DNA of 64,000 nt from assembly GCA_032622095.1 (NCBI GenBank), contig CP136064.1, forward strand, positions 179,338,011 to 179,402,010. The letters run 5' to 3'. This stretch comes from Siphonodentalium dalli. Taxonomy: Eukaryota > Mollusca > Scaphopoda > Gadilida > Siphonodentaliidae. This document shows positions 1-12,000 of the stretch, piece by piece. A program made the position numbers and the translations under genes. Numbering within the stretch: the stretch's first letter is position 1; every line of letters starts with the position of its first letter. The notes below the pieces were generated by a model. The model worked only from the letters and a program-made list of their open reading frames with translations. It made no database searches and was not told the DNA's origin.

Positions 1-2250
1 TTTGCAAAGGCGTACTCCTTGAATATATAATAATAATATTAAAGGTTAATTGCAATCGGAAATAAGCAAAGAAAAAGTCCCAGCATGATAAATGCAGGTC
101 GTGCTAAATATGTTGATAGTTATAACTAAAACAATATACAAGAGTAAACTGTAATGTATTCACAATTTTCACTCCATAATACTTATACTTTAGTTATTAT
201 TTATAATATAATTCAGTAGTTAATAGAATTTTTTTTTCTCAAATTTTTTTCCCCAAAATTTTGAACATATCGACATTGGATTCTAAGATATATCAAACTT
301 TTAATTTCTAATGTTTATGTGATTAGTATTTTAAGAACATCAAAATAATAAAACTTGAACAGAGATAGTTTTCATTGGCCAGCTAGGAAGAAAATTGTGA
401 CAAAATTTCTTGTCAACCTGATATATTTCAGGTGATAATTGTTCTAAAACATTGAATAGTCCATAGACCATTTCAAATCCAAATATGTCACCTATTAGAT
501 ATAAACATTTACACCTCTGAGGCCAAATAAATAGAAATACAGTGTTCTCAGGCACCTCCCACATTACCCAAAGAGGTCCTTATCACATAATTTTCTTAGC
601 AAATTTACAATGATAAAAGAGCTAAAAAAAATCCATAGACAGTTTGGAAAATTGTAGGATTTTATTCAATAACATTATCCATACATCAATTACTTTAAAG
701 AATTTTTCATATATCATTGCCTGAGAACACAGGTATTTATTTTTGATTGTCTAGTTAATATGCCAACAGTACCACATTATCAACTGGCATCAGTTAAAGA
801 TTACCCTCAGGCTGAGTTTCCTAGTTGTTTAATTACTAGAAGATAAAGAGATCTGTAATCAGTATTGTTTTTGTGTATATAAGCACTCCATTATATGAAG
901 ACAAACCATTAATTAGTCATGCATCAGACGATATAATGATAAATGATAAATAATGACAATGGAATTTTTTCACTTTTGATAAACCCTGAAAACTTACAAA
1001 ACCGAAAACCTATGTTTCCTTATACTCAATGTTTGATTTTTTTTATAAGATGGCTTTAGATAGATGAGTGATTAAATAAATACATACGATATTTCATACT
1101 TGAAATGTTTCCACATAAACATAGGGTATTTTCAAATATATTTTGAAGTTGCACCAAATTGATTTTTTATTATTTATTTCGCTCTCATATTTCATTTGAG
1201 TCCTTATTAGATGTTAAAAGTTGTAAATTTCGGTTATTAGTAACTATTCAGGATTTTGAATTTTTTTTTGGGGGGGATTTTCAAACTTTTTATCAGTACA
1301 AATATATAATTTTTTCTTTTTAACTTTTTTGAACATTTTTTGAGCTTTTCCCTGATAAGAAAAATGGAAAATTTAATAACTAAATTACTAATGATATTAT
1401 CACCAGCATATATTTTATATGAAGAAAACATTTCATCACCTTTCACAAACAATCAAAATTCCTGCATGGATGAGAATCTCATCACAGGTGATATAAGCAG
1501 TAAACTTTCGAGCACCAGGGTAACGTTCCTTCTAATTAATTAACATCATAATTAACATAATTAACATCCTTCCTTCATCAGCATGTTCAACTCATTTAGA
1601 TAGAACATTAGTAGTTAAGACAATTCATGTCTGTTGAGTGTGTAAAGAATATCCACTGCCCATTCAAACAGCTATGCAGGAGACTTAAGTATGCATGGGA
1701 CTCACATAACTGGTCCTAGAATTAATCAGAAATTGGGAGACATAGTACTGTCACTATAATATTTCGGTGCCGATGTCGTCATTTCTGGCACTAAACAAGT
1801 TAACTTTTTACACATGTATTTATTACTGGCACATATCACTTAAATTAAGAATTATTAAATGTAATTTAAAAATATAATTCAAGAATATCAATATGGATTT
1901 CTGTTTAAAGTGTTTTCATCCGATCTACTGTGTTATTACCCATGTGAAATGGTAAAGAAATGTCTGCAACATCTATTTCAATAATTTGTTGTTTTTACAG
2001 TGCCACAGCGGTGCTCCTATTACCTTGTTCTGTGCAGACTTAATGGTCTTAAAACTCCAGGTGGTCTACAAGTGACAATATTATTTATGCTTATGGACTA
2101 TTTTCATTGACTGAATAGTCTAATGACTAGTAGTGTTCAAACTACACTAAAAAGACATTCCATCAGAATGAATGGTACTGATATGTAACTATATCTAGGT
2201 AATTATGATTGTAAATCTGCCATCACAAACTACTGCCTAACAATGATGGT
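1..2250. other. AT-rich sequence downstream of YAP1, nothing recognised
   Basis: No conserved ORF, RNA gene or repeat family from this window was seen. It contains a T-run and G-run near 1259-1276. Confidence 0.5.
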
Positions 2251-2517
2251 TTAACCCTTTCATGACGGGAGCTGCGATGTTGTAGCATTTAAGATCCTGT
2301 GGCAGTGCATTTTCTTATATATGTGAGTCTCCCATAGGGAGCCTGACATATGTAAGAGAATGCACTGGCTTACAAGGTCAATGTAAATATTGTTTGGCTA
2401 ATGTATTCTCTTATATATATGCAAGGCTCCCAATGGAAGACTCGCATATATAAGAGAATGCATTGGCACAGGATTTTCGCAAAATTTGAGGAAGCTTCAG
2501 TCATGGAAGGGTGAAAT
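2251..2517 (+). repeat. Family A MITE, copy A1 (piggyBac-like TTAA ends)
   Basis: Starts TTAACCCTTTCATGACGGGA and ends near TCATGGAAGGGTGAA, with a decayed right TTAA. Inside are two palindromes built on CATTCTCTTATATATGCGAG and its inverse. There is no ORF. The TTAA target and CCCTT end suggest mobilisation by a piggyBac-type transposase (inference). Confidence 0.8.
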
Positions 2518-2966
2518 AATTGTTTGAATGGGTAGTTTATGCTCTTTATTGAAACTTTGTCTTCACCCGATTCAAATTCAGATGCTACATTTTGATTGGG
2601 ATGATAATATGCCAGGTGTATCTTCACCATGACACATATTAGGAAGGAATGAGCACTATTCTACCCAGCTAATATACCTGTGAACATCAAATTCAAGACC
2701 GACCTATCTCGAAAATATGTGTTCAGTCAATATGTTGATAAATGATTCTGTGCTGCCAATTCACTGTGACGAGTAGTGTTTTTATTTTTTTGGTAAGAAA
2801 GTAAGTGCACCTGGCACCGATTGATAAACGGAATGTGTAAAACCTCTGAAGGAATTGGAAATACCCTCGCCCCAAAGCTTGTTTCACCTGTGAGCCACGG
2901 TGCCCAATGGAGGAAATATGCATGAAGAGGCTACAGGATATCATACAGGCCAGTCTTCTGACTGAC
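2518..2966 (-). other. YAP1: Probable YAP1 3' UTR and downstream sequence
   Basis: Sequence between the stop codon and the first repeat. It holds no conserved ORF and two AATAAA hexamers on the minus strand. The extent of the 3' UTR cannot be set from sequence alone. Confidence 0.4.
2781..2786 (-). promoter_or_regulatory. Candidate YAP1 poly(A) signal
   Basis: AATAAA on the minus strand, about 180 nt past the YAP1 stop codon. AT-rich DNA holds many such hexamers; another is near 2543, and family A copy A1 lies further down. This is only the first candidate. Confidence 0.3.
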
Positions 2967-3023
2967 TCACAACCACGTTAGGACTGAGTCGACATCACTT
3001 AGCAATTCACTGCTTATGTCCTC
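2967..3023 (-). CDS. YAP1: YAP1 final coding exon: acidic tail and PDZ-binding end
   Basis: 57 nt, 18 codons plus TGA (2969-2967); too short for routine ORF detection. It was found by looking for the expected YAP tail. Acceptor TTCTTCATTCCAG lies directly before GAGGACATA. Encodes EDISSELLSDVDSVLTWL. The terminal TWL is the class III PDZ ligand that places YAP at junctions or in the nucleus in vertebrates. Phase 0 entry agrees with exon 6. Confidence 0.93.
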   Translation of the reverse strand, partial: EDISSELLSDVDSVLTWL

Positions 3024-6000
3024 CTGGAATGAAGAAAATCAAGTTTAACAAGGGCAACACCAAGCGTGGGCAAATGCACATGACTGTACATTCAATATTG
3101 GCTATATTTAGAGAGAAAATGAAGTAATAGTGGGGCATTTCTCTCAGTTTAACCCCAGGTCATAACTCTGGCAAAGGGCTATAACTCTGGAAAAAAAGTG
3201 CAGACAAAACAAACCCCAGGTAATATTTCTGGCAAAGGGCCATAACTCTCGAAAAAAAGTGTGGACAAAACCTACACTATGAAGGATGGATCGAGGTCTC
3301 CACAATATACCCCCCGAATCCTCAATTCACAAATTTCCAAGGCAAACAAGGGTCGTAACTCTGGTAAAAATTAATGAACAAAATCCATAGTATGTGGGTA
3401 TCCTTTCCACCAACCTGTGCTAGGACAACAAAATCTGATAATTAACACCCGAGTTACAAGCGAAAATGTTCATTCGGACACAAAAATCACAAATTTCCAA
3501 ATCAAACAAGGGATGAAACTCTGGTAAAAATTAATGGACGAAACCGGTAGTATGTGGATATCCTTTCCATCAACCTGTACTATCAACATGCCAAAGGACA
3601 ACAAAATCCAATAATAAAGACTTTCACAGCATAATGTTTGTAATGGACGCGTTGACTCGTTTTACACTAAGTCCAGCAAAGGGCCATAACTCTGGAAAAA
3701 AGTGCAGACAAAACCTACATTAGGTGGAGATCCTTTAAACAATGCTGGTCTACCGGAATACCAAAGGACATTCAAAATGGACAAGCAATACTTGAGCTGT
3801 GTTGTCAAATGTTTGTTCCTAATGGGCGGAAGAACAGAGGTCTCCACTATATAAGGCTACACAAAGTCAATTTCCCATTTCTCATGCCCGTCGCATGGTT
3901 CCCATACCCAGCATGTGCAAAATTTTACTAGCATTTAATGTCAGGAAAACATTTTATCCAAAGAAATAATTAGGTCCATTTTATAAACAAACAATCGTGA
4001 GATCACACAAACCCATTTTCTGGTTCAGATATCTGATTCATTACTATCATTGGTAGCTATGTTCAAACTTGTTAAAACATGAAGAATAGTGACTGCAACA
4101 TGAGTAAAAATTGCCAAAAATGTGTTGGAAACTTGATTCGGTGATTTTGGATGAAAGAAATCACATGTAATCCATTAATAAACTTAATACGGACATCTTT
4201 TTGAGAACTGATTTTTTTTGTGTGTTAAATTGAACAAGGAGTTAAATCTTAATTTAAAGATATGACCCTGGCCCAGAAATATAAATTGTTCAAATTAGTC
4301 TAGATATTTTTAGAGCAGGGAGTTTTTTTTATAATAACTATCAAATTACCTGTAAGCTGGGTACCAACTCATCACCATCCATGCTCTGAGATTCAATATT
4401 TTCTCCCATACTAACTATCTCCATGTTATTAAAATCACTCATTTTCTGCTGTCCTGTAAAGAAATGACAACACATGGCGTTAAGTACAAATTATGTTAAA
4501 TAAAACACTTAGTTTCAACAGCTATGATCATATCATAAGAGGAGACCTAAACTACAGTACCGCCCTAAATAATCGACTCCTTAACCCTTTACCCAACAAA
4601 CCGGCCAAATAAAGCTTCAACAGCCTAAAATATCTTCGGTCTGTCTCAATAGAACCATACAAATATGGATATCATTGGAACCGGCTCCTTGACCACATTG
4701 TGATAGTTACATACCATAGGTCGCCTCGCATATATAAGAGAATGCATTGGCCTAAAAAAACACTTTTTACCATTTTTTCTTACATTCTTTAACAATTTTA
4801 TAATTTTTAATGTGTTAAGCCAATGCATTCTCTTATATATGCGAGGCGACCTATGGTCGACTCGAATATATAAGAGAATGCATTGGCACAGGGCCGTTCT
4901 GTTGGGTAAAGGGTTAACCCTTTCTCAAGCCTGCAAATAGTGTGTCTGTCATTTGCAAAATGAGGTCCCCAGAGGGTGATTCTTAGTGAGGCTATCCCGC
5001 CTAGCATCACTAAATTCACCCTCTGGGGACCTCATTCTGCTTAGGCCCTCAACTGATATGGCAGACCTAGGATCAGATTGAAGTTCCCCAGTTGAAGTTG
5101 GTGATGTTCACCCATTGGGCACCTCAATTATGAATTTTATCTTCTGCAAATTAGGGGATATAGAAACTTCCTAGAAGGGAAATGTAACTAAAAACAATCT
5201 TAATTTGATACTATAGATACTTCCCAGAAGATGAAGCCTAAGCAGAATGAGGTCTCCAGAGGGTGAATTTGGTGATGCTAGCCTGCTGTGCGGGATAGCA
5301 TGACTAAATTCACCCTCTGGGGACCTCAGACACGCTATTTGCAGGCTTGCCCATTCTATACTAAAAACTCATTGACGAGTAGTTCTTTTAGGAAATGTAT
5401 GTTGAACTTATTATCTAAACATTTCCCACCTAAACATTTCCCACCAATGAATATGAATTCTTCTGCACTTGTATTATCATTTGGTCTGGCTGTCATCTGC
5501 CTTTATTACGTTAACACCCCTCCAAATGAATAATAGACCATTCCCATGTATACTTTTATAACTGAATGGGAGAATCCATTTAGTATAGAAATGGTTAGAA
5601 TTCCGTGATATGGCTGTTCAGTTGAGCAGAACTAGGAAAGGATCATACCAGGATCAGCAGTATCCATATCTTCTGCATTGCTCAGGAAATCTTCAGGTGT
5701 CCTAGGTAGACTATAATTGGTCCCCATACCACCTGAAACAAACAGCAATAAGCTCCATTTAAGCACAAATTTACAAGCAATGCTTTTAAAGTTGTTATGC
5801 AAATGGTTCATAAGGGCCATAAGTCTGGTACAGTAATGCCCTAAATAATCGACTCCTTAACCACAGCAGAATTATGGGTAACTTTTCAGGATTTAGTCGA
5901 AAATATGGCTTGTTGCCATTCATCGGAAAGCTCTCGATGAATGGCAACAAGCCATATTTCCGACTAAATCCTGAAAAGTTACCCATAATTCTGCTGTGGT

Positions 6001-9000
6001 TAAGGAGTCGATTATTTAGGGCATTACTGTAGATGAAATATGTGATATGTTGATATCAGGTTTCATGCTGTTAGTGGCAAAATATTTTTGAAATGACCAA
6101 AGAATATTTCATTTGGTTCAAGAGTTTCAAGTCTCCAGTCAACAATCACCTCTCTGATTATCATCAGATCTCAGGCTCCATGCAACCCTTAATTTGTCAA
6201 AAGATAATCAGCAGTTACTTGCCTGTGAATGGATTTCAATTTATCAAAAGTCACAAATTAGTTACTTATCAAAACAACGAATAGCTGCTAGGTGTCTTAC
6301 TCATGTGGCATTACTTAATTGCTTTGTGGTTTCAAACTAAGACAATGTCGGCAAATCATTGATCAATTATGTTGATATACAAACGTTACTAAAAATTTAT
6401 CAGTTATTTTTGTGCCTTGATATCTATTTACGTGCGCTCGCGCAACAGTATGGCGATCAGACAGATTCGTAGGTTGGTGTCACCCTACTCCGTTTCACTC
6501 CATGACGTCACCAAAAACGACGTAAAACATCGTGGCGTTCTGACATTTTTACTGTGCCGCGTTTTTGCTATGTTTATTTTTTGTGTTGTTTTCGATTATT
6601 TGTTTGTCGCCGATATCGCCATTTGTCGGGATTCCCTGTTTCTATATTTAAAACTGGCATGCTCGTAGTGAGCCTCGATTTAGATTTTTTCTCCCAGGTC
6701 AAAATACATCAGAGTTATGACAAAAATAGATCGACCTACATTTTCTCCATCAGAACTCTACATCAAAGAGTCTATAGACTCCTTCGGGACCTACATAGAC
6801 TCCTTCATTTGGGTATTTTTACTTATAATTGGGAAGTTTTATCATTTTTGGTTCGTGCGAAGACCTCTTTTTATCGTGCGGGAAAAGAGAGACATTCAAA
6901 ACACGATTTCGTAATTCTACACAATAGGCTGAATAGCCTAACCTTCAGCCGAGTTCCGGGTCAAATACGACGAATGAGGTAACACAAAACAAAACGCATT
7001 TGTTGACACAAACACCGTTTGAAGAGTTTATTATTACATAAAATGATCGTTATTGATTAATTATTGATTAATTATTGATATTTATTGTTGCATATTGGCT
7101 GCTATCAATATTTACACAAATAGTATTAATTATTTCTTATAATTGCTCCTTTTGGTCAACTTTGACAATCGGAAAATGAAAATGAAAAGAAATTCAAGTA
7201 TGAATAGGTCAAAATGTGATGTGTTTCCTTTTCACTCAGTGACCAGAAAATGGAGCTTAAACTCCTGTTCATAAAATTCAAAGAATTAACTAGGTCTTTC
7301 CTTGTGGTGATTTCAAGTAAATATAATCAGTTGAATGTGATATGCTTACTTTCAATGCCCAATCCACTATCAGAACTTTCTTGACGTGAATGTATCTCTG
7401 CAGTACCAGTCTGTCCAAGGAAAGGGTCAGCAACAATATCGGCAACATGTGACTCTTGGCTCGGCTGTTCTGTAGGAACGGGTGATGGCTGAGATTGTGG
7501 TATTTTTGCTCGAAGCATCTTTTCCTGTGAAAAAATAAAAAGTCAAATAAGAAAGTGTCAACATTGAGAAGGGGATAATGTCATACATCAAAGTCAATGG
7601 AATTAAAGGAATGTGGAAAGTTGTAATGTTTAAGTTAGTAATTCGAGAGGTCAACTCTGACAGCCAAATGAAATTGGGATCAATCAGATGAAAAATGAGT
7701 TATCTGTGTGGGAAGACAAAGGGATAAGGATACTGAAACTCAACCAAGAGAGGGGATAATGTCATACATTAAAGTCATTGGAGTGAAAAGGAATGCAGAA
7801 AGTTTAAATGTTTTAATAATATAAGAGGTCAACGCGGAGAGCCATATGCAAAAAGTAAAATTCAATATGACTGCCGGTGGCCATGAAACATTTGATAGCT
7901 CCCTTCGAGAGGTCACGCTGAAGATCCATATAAAGTTTGGTGATGATTGGATGAGGGATGTGGCCTGTAGGGTGTGCCAAAGAATTTAGTCATGCAAAGA
8001 GTAAAATCCAAGATGGCTACCAGTGGCCATGTTTTTCAAATTCAACAGCTCCCATCTAAAGGTGATCCCATACATGCCTGTAAGTTTTAAGACATTACGC
8101 CAATAATTGTGGGCAGCAGGGTGTGCCAATGGATTCAAATGTGAAATCCAAGATGGCTGCTGGTGTCCATGTCTTTAATGTAATTCAAAATAAATAGTAA
8201 GCTCCCATCTAGAGGCCACCCAGAAAATCCAGATGAAGTTCAATGACAATCAGATCAGGGGTGTGGCCTACAAGTAGGGTGTGCCATAGGATTTAATAGT
8301 CATGCAAAGAGTAAAAATCCAAGATAGCTGCCAGTGGCCATGTTTTTCATTAAAACATCGTTCAATAGCTCCAATCTGGAGGTGACCCCAAATAAATCCG
8401 GTATTTTTTCAAAAATTTTGCCAATAATTCTGGGCTGCAGGGTGTGCTAATGGATTGAAATGTGAAATCGAAGATGGCAACTGGCATTTGACAAAATTCT
8501 GAAAAAATTGTTAGCACACACATGGACACTGACAGATGCCAACCCATGGCAATAGCTTAAACTTGGCTTTATCAAGTTGAGATAAAAAAAAAAAAAAAAA
8601 AAAATCCAGATAAACAAGGAACTTGAAGGAAGGACAACTCTATGTGAAGTATTTGTCCCTCTTTTGAAAGCAGTCATGATGGCGATTCTACATATGAAAT
8701 ATCATTCAGATCCGATCACCATGGCTGAGATATATGCCCGGATGGATGGACAGACAGAGGGACAGACAAAGTCAATCCAGTATACCCCCATTTTTGTTCA
8801 ATAAGTGGGGTATCAAACTTTAATCAATCTGAATGTGTGAGTTCATCAGAGTATTTTGGGCCAGTCTAGAGAGAAAGATTTCTTACTCCTTTGAGAATAT
8901 CTTCAAGAGAATGAAATGGTACCTATTCGCATTATCATTGCTGAACATGCTAAAAACACACATTTGCAGCTAACTTTATAATATTGCCAGGAATAGAAAC

Positions 9001-12000
9001 AAGATTACTCTTTGATTAAATTTTATTTATATGTTTGTTGAAAATAAAAATAATTGCAACTCTCATCTGTATCAGAATGGCATGATGATGGAATATGAAA
9101 GCCTGGCCTGACACTGACGAGTGTTCTCCACCATGGTGTGCAATGCCAGTTATTTGGTTTATGGAACACTGCGTATAATCTTTCAAAATTTGTTCAGGAA
9201 AATCTAAACCAAAATCGATTTAACCCTTTCGTTACTAAATGGATTCTCCCATTGAGTTATCATAGTATACATTGGAGTGGTATATTATTCATCTGAAGGG
9301 ATCTTATGGAAAAATAAAAGGTCAGCCGACCACAGTGTCCCCCGAAAACATGGCAAGTCGATGCAGCTTTGTTAAAGAAATTAAAAGTCGAAAAGGGTTA
9401 ATAACTCCGTAAAAAAAATTAATATTCCGTCATCTATATATATACATGTTGCACATCTCCAATATGTGGGTAACAATACTCTGAAGTTTCAAATATCTAT
9501 GATCAAAACTGTAGGAGGAGTTGATTGCACCATGAAGGTACCCTCATACAGAAAATTATAACAAATGTGTAACAAATGTTGAAAAGTTCTAAGTAGAAGT
9601 TTCAAATATCTACGATAATTGAACAAACTTGAGTTATCATACAGAAACCTGAGAAAAATGAGAAAAAACTAAATTTCCAATTAAACAATCCAAACTTGAG
9701 TTATCATCCGGAAACCAAAGAAAAAACAAGCAAAATTTAATTTTCTAAATCGAAAAAAGTCCATCACTCTATGAAAAATCATCGGATCCAAACTTGAGAT
9801 ATCATCCGGAAATGTTCAGATAATTAGTTCAACAAAAGCTAACATGTGGTCGTTTGTTGAACTTATTATCTGAACATACCTAGAATTAAAAAAAAATCCC
9901 TGTGCCATTGCATTCTCTTATATATGCGAGTCTCCCATAGGGAGCCTCGCATATATATAAGAGAATGCATTGACCTATTAATATTTATCTTAACCTTGTA
10001 AGCCAGTGCAATATCTTACATATGCGAGGCACAGGATCTTTAACCCTTTCAGTGCCAAGTCCGATTTTTGTATCAACCCATATTTCCTGGATCATTTTTA
10101 AAATTTATTGATTATAATAATGTGATATATTGATGGAAAGAGCTCTATCAATAAATTTGAAAAATGATCAAGGAAATATGGGTTGATACAAAAATCGGAC
10201 TTGGCACTGAAAGGGTTAAAGCTACACCAGCGCAGCTCCCGTCATGAAAGGGTTAACAGTGACATGCCTGCTGACCAGAATTATAAAATTTACCTGACGG
10301 ATGAGATCTTCATGTTTTTTGCGCAGCTTTTCTTTTTCCACCTGCAGCCTATGAAGTTGCTGCATGTGTTGGGGCTGTTGAGTGCTGCCGCTGCCTGGTG
10401 CCATCTGTCCCTGCTGACTCTGCCCGGATGGACTGACTGGCCCAATACTACCTGACGGTGAGTGCCCTGTCTGGTTAAAAGCCTGTGGTGGTGGTGGTGG
10501 TGGTGGGCCTGGCTGTACCCCTGGTGGGCTGCCTTGCAACCTCGAGCTCTGTATTCTCTGTAAATGTTGAGCTGCAATGAAATGAATGAAGATTTTTAGC
10601 TCGTTGATTGCTTTAACTCTTCCATTACTGGAGCTTCTTGAAATTGTGCAAAAACCCTGAGCCAATGCATTCTCTTATATATGCAAGTCTCCCATATGGA
10701 GCCTCACATATATAAGAGAATACATTGGCCTGACAATATTTGCCTTGAACTTGTAAGCCAGTGCATTCTCTTACATATGAAAGGCTCCCAATTGGAGACT
10801 CGCATATATAAGAGAATACTGTGGCACAGGATCCTTAATGCTGCAGTTCATGTCATGAAAGGGTTAATCCTTCCTCATGCTACCCATTTTGGACAGGGCG
10901 CCGGGCTCTTTCAATTGGGAATATTTGCACCATAGATGCTTATAATTGGAAACATAAAAGAAATATAGAAACAAGCATTCTCATTGTGAAACTCAGTGTA
11001 ATTAAACAGTTATCTATCTACCATAATGCCCTAAATAATCGACCCCATAAATCACAGCAGAATAATAGGTAATTTTTCAGGATTTAGTCGGAAATATGGC
11101 TTTTTGCCATTCACCGGAAAGCTCTCTCATTTCTGATGAATGGCAGCAAGCCATGTCGATTATTTACGACATTACTGTATATGGTACCTGATACACTCTC
11201 ATGTTACAATAACAAAATTAGAGTATTATTTTAGGGACAGTTGAAATACGGTATAGATTGACCCCATGTGAACTGTTCCAAAGAGGGTGACTGAATTGTA
11301 CCAGTGGATAGTGAGTCCCAGTCGCTTATAGTTCGGGGGTTGAAGGAGTATATGCCTGTAGCCCTATTTTGTTTCATAGCGGAGACCAGATCTAGTCAGA
11401 TTTAAATGTTGTATACCGTTAATACTCTTAATTAAATTTGCGCAGTACTATTTTTCGCACACCCATGGGTGCGCAAAATTAAAACTGAGCAAAAAATAGT
11501 ACGACTCCTGAATTTATACCAAAGGGTGATTCTCAAAAAATGTCAACCAGAAGAATAAAAATTTGCATATGTCCTAAGATTGTGATTTTTTTTAATTTGT
11601 TTGTGAAGACTGATTTGTTTGGAAAATTTTAATTTTATTCTAGTTTGCCATTATATTTCTTGTTATGCATGTGGGACACATGGGACAAAATTCTCAAATA
11701 TTTGTGGAAAATCTAATTCTAAATTTGTGTTATGAAAAAATAGTTGCTAATATACACTAGGCCCTAGATTTATCTCATTTTATATTGTTTGAGTAGTCAA
11801 AACTATAAACAAACATACTACTTCCAAGAACAGTGCATCAATTTCTTGATATGACACAATACAGCTTATGAGTTTAACTGTAACGTACGTGACAAAAATG
11901 AACTGTTTAGTATTATCATTACACGAAACTATGTAAAGGAATATAACAGTTGCATTATTGTATGTAGTAATTATGACGATTAATCAAAAGTGTTCTTGCG

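Noticed and set aside
10183-10455. 90-codon plus-strand frame
   Set aside because: Antisense shadow of YAP1 exon 3 and of element E.
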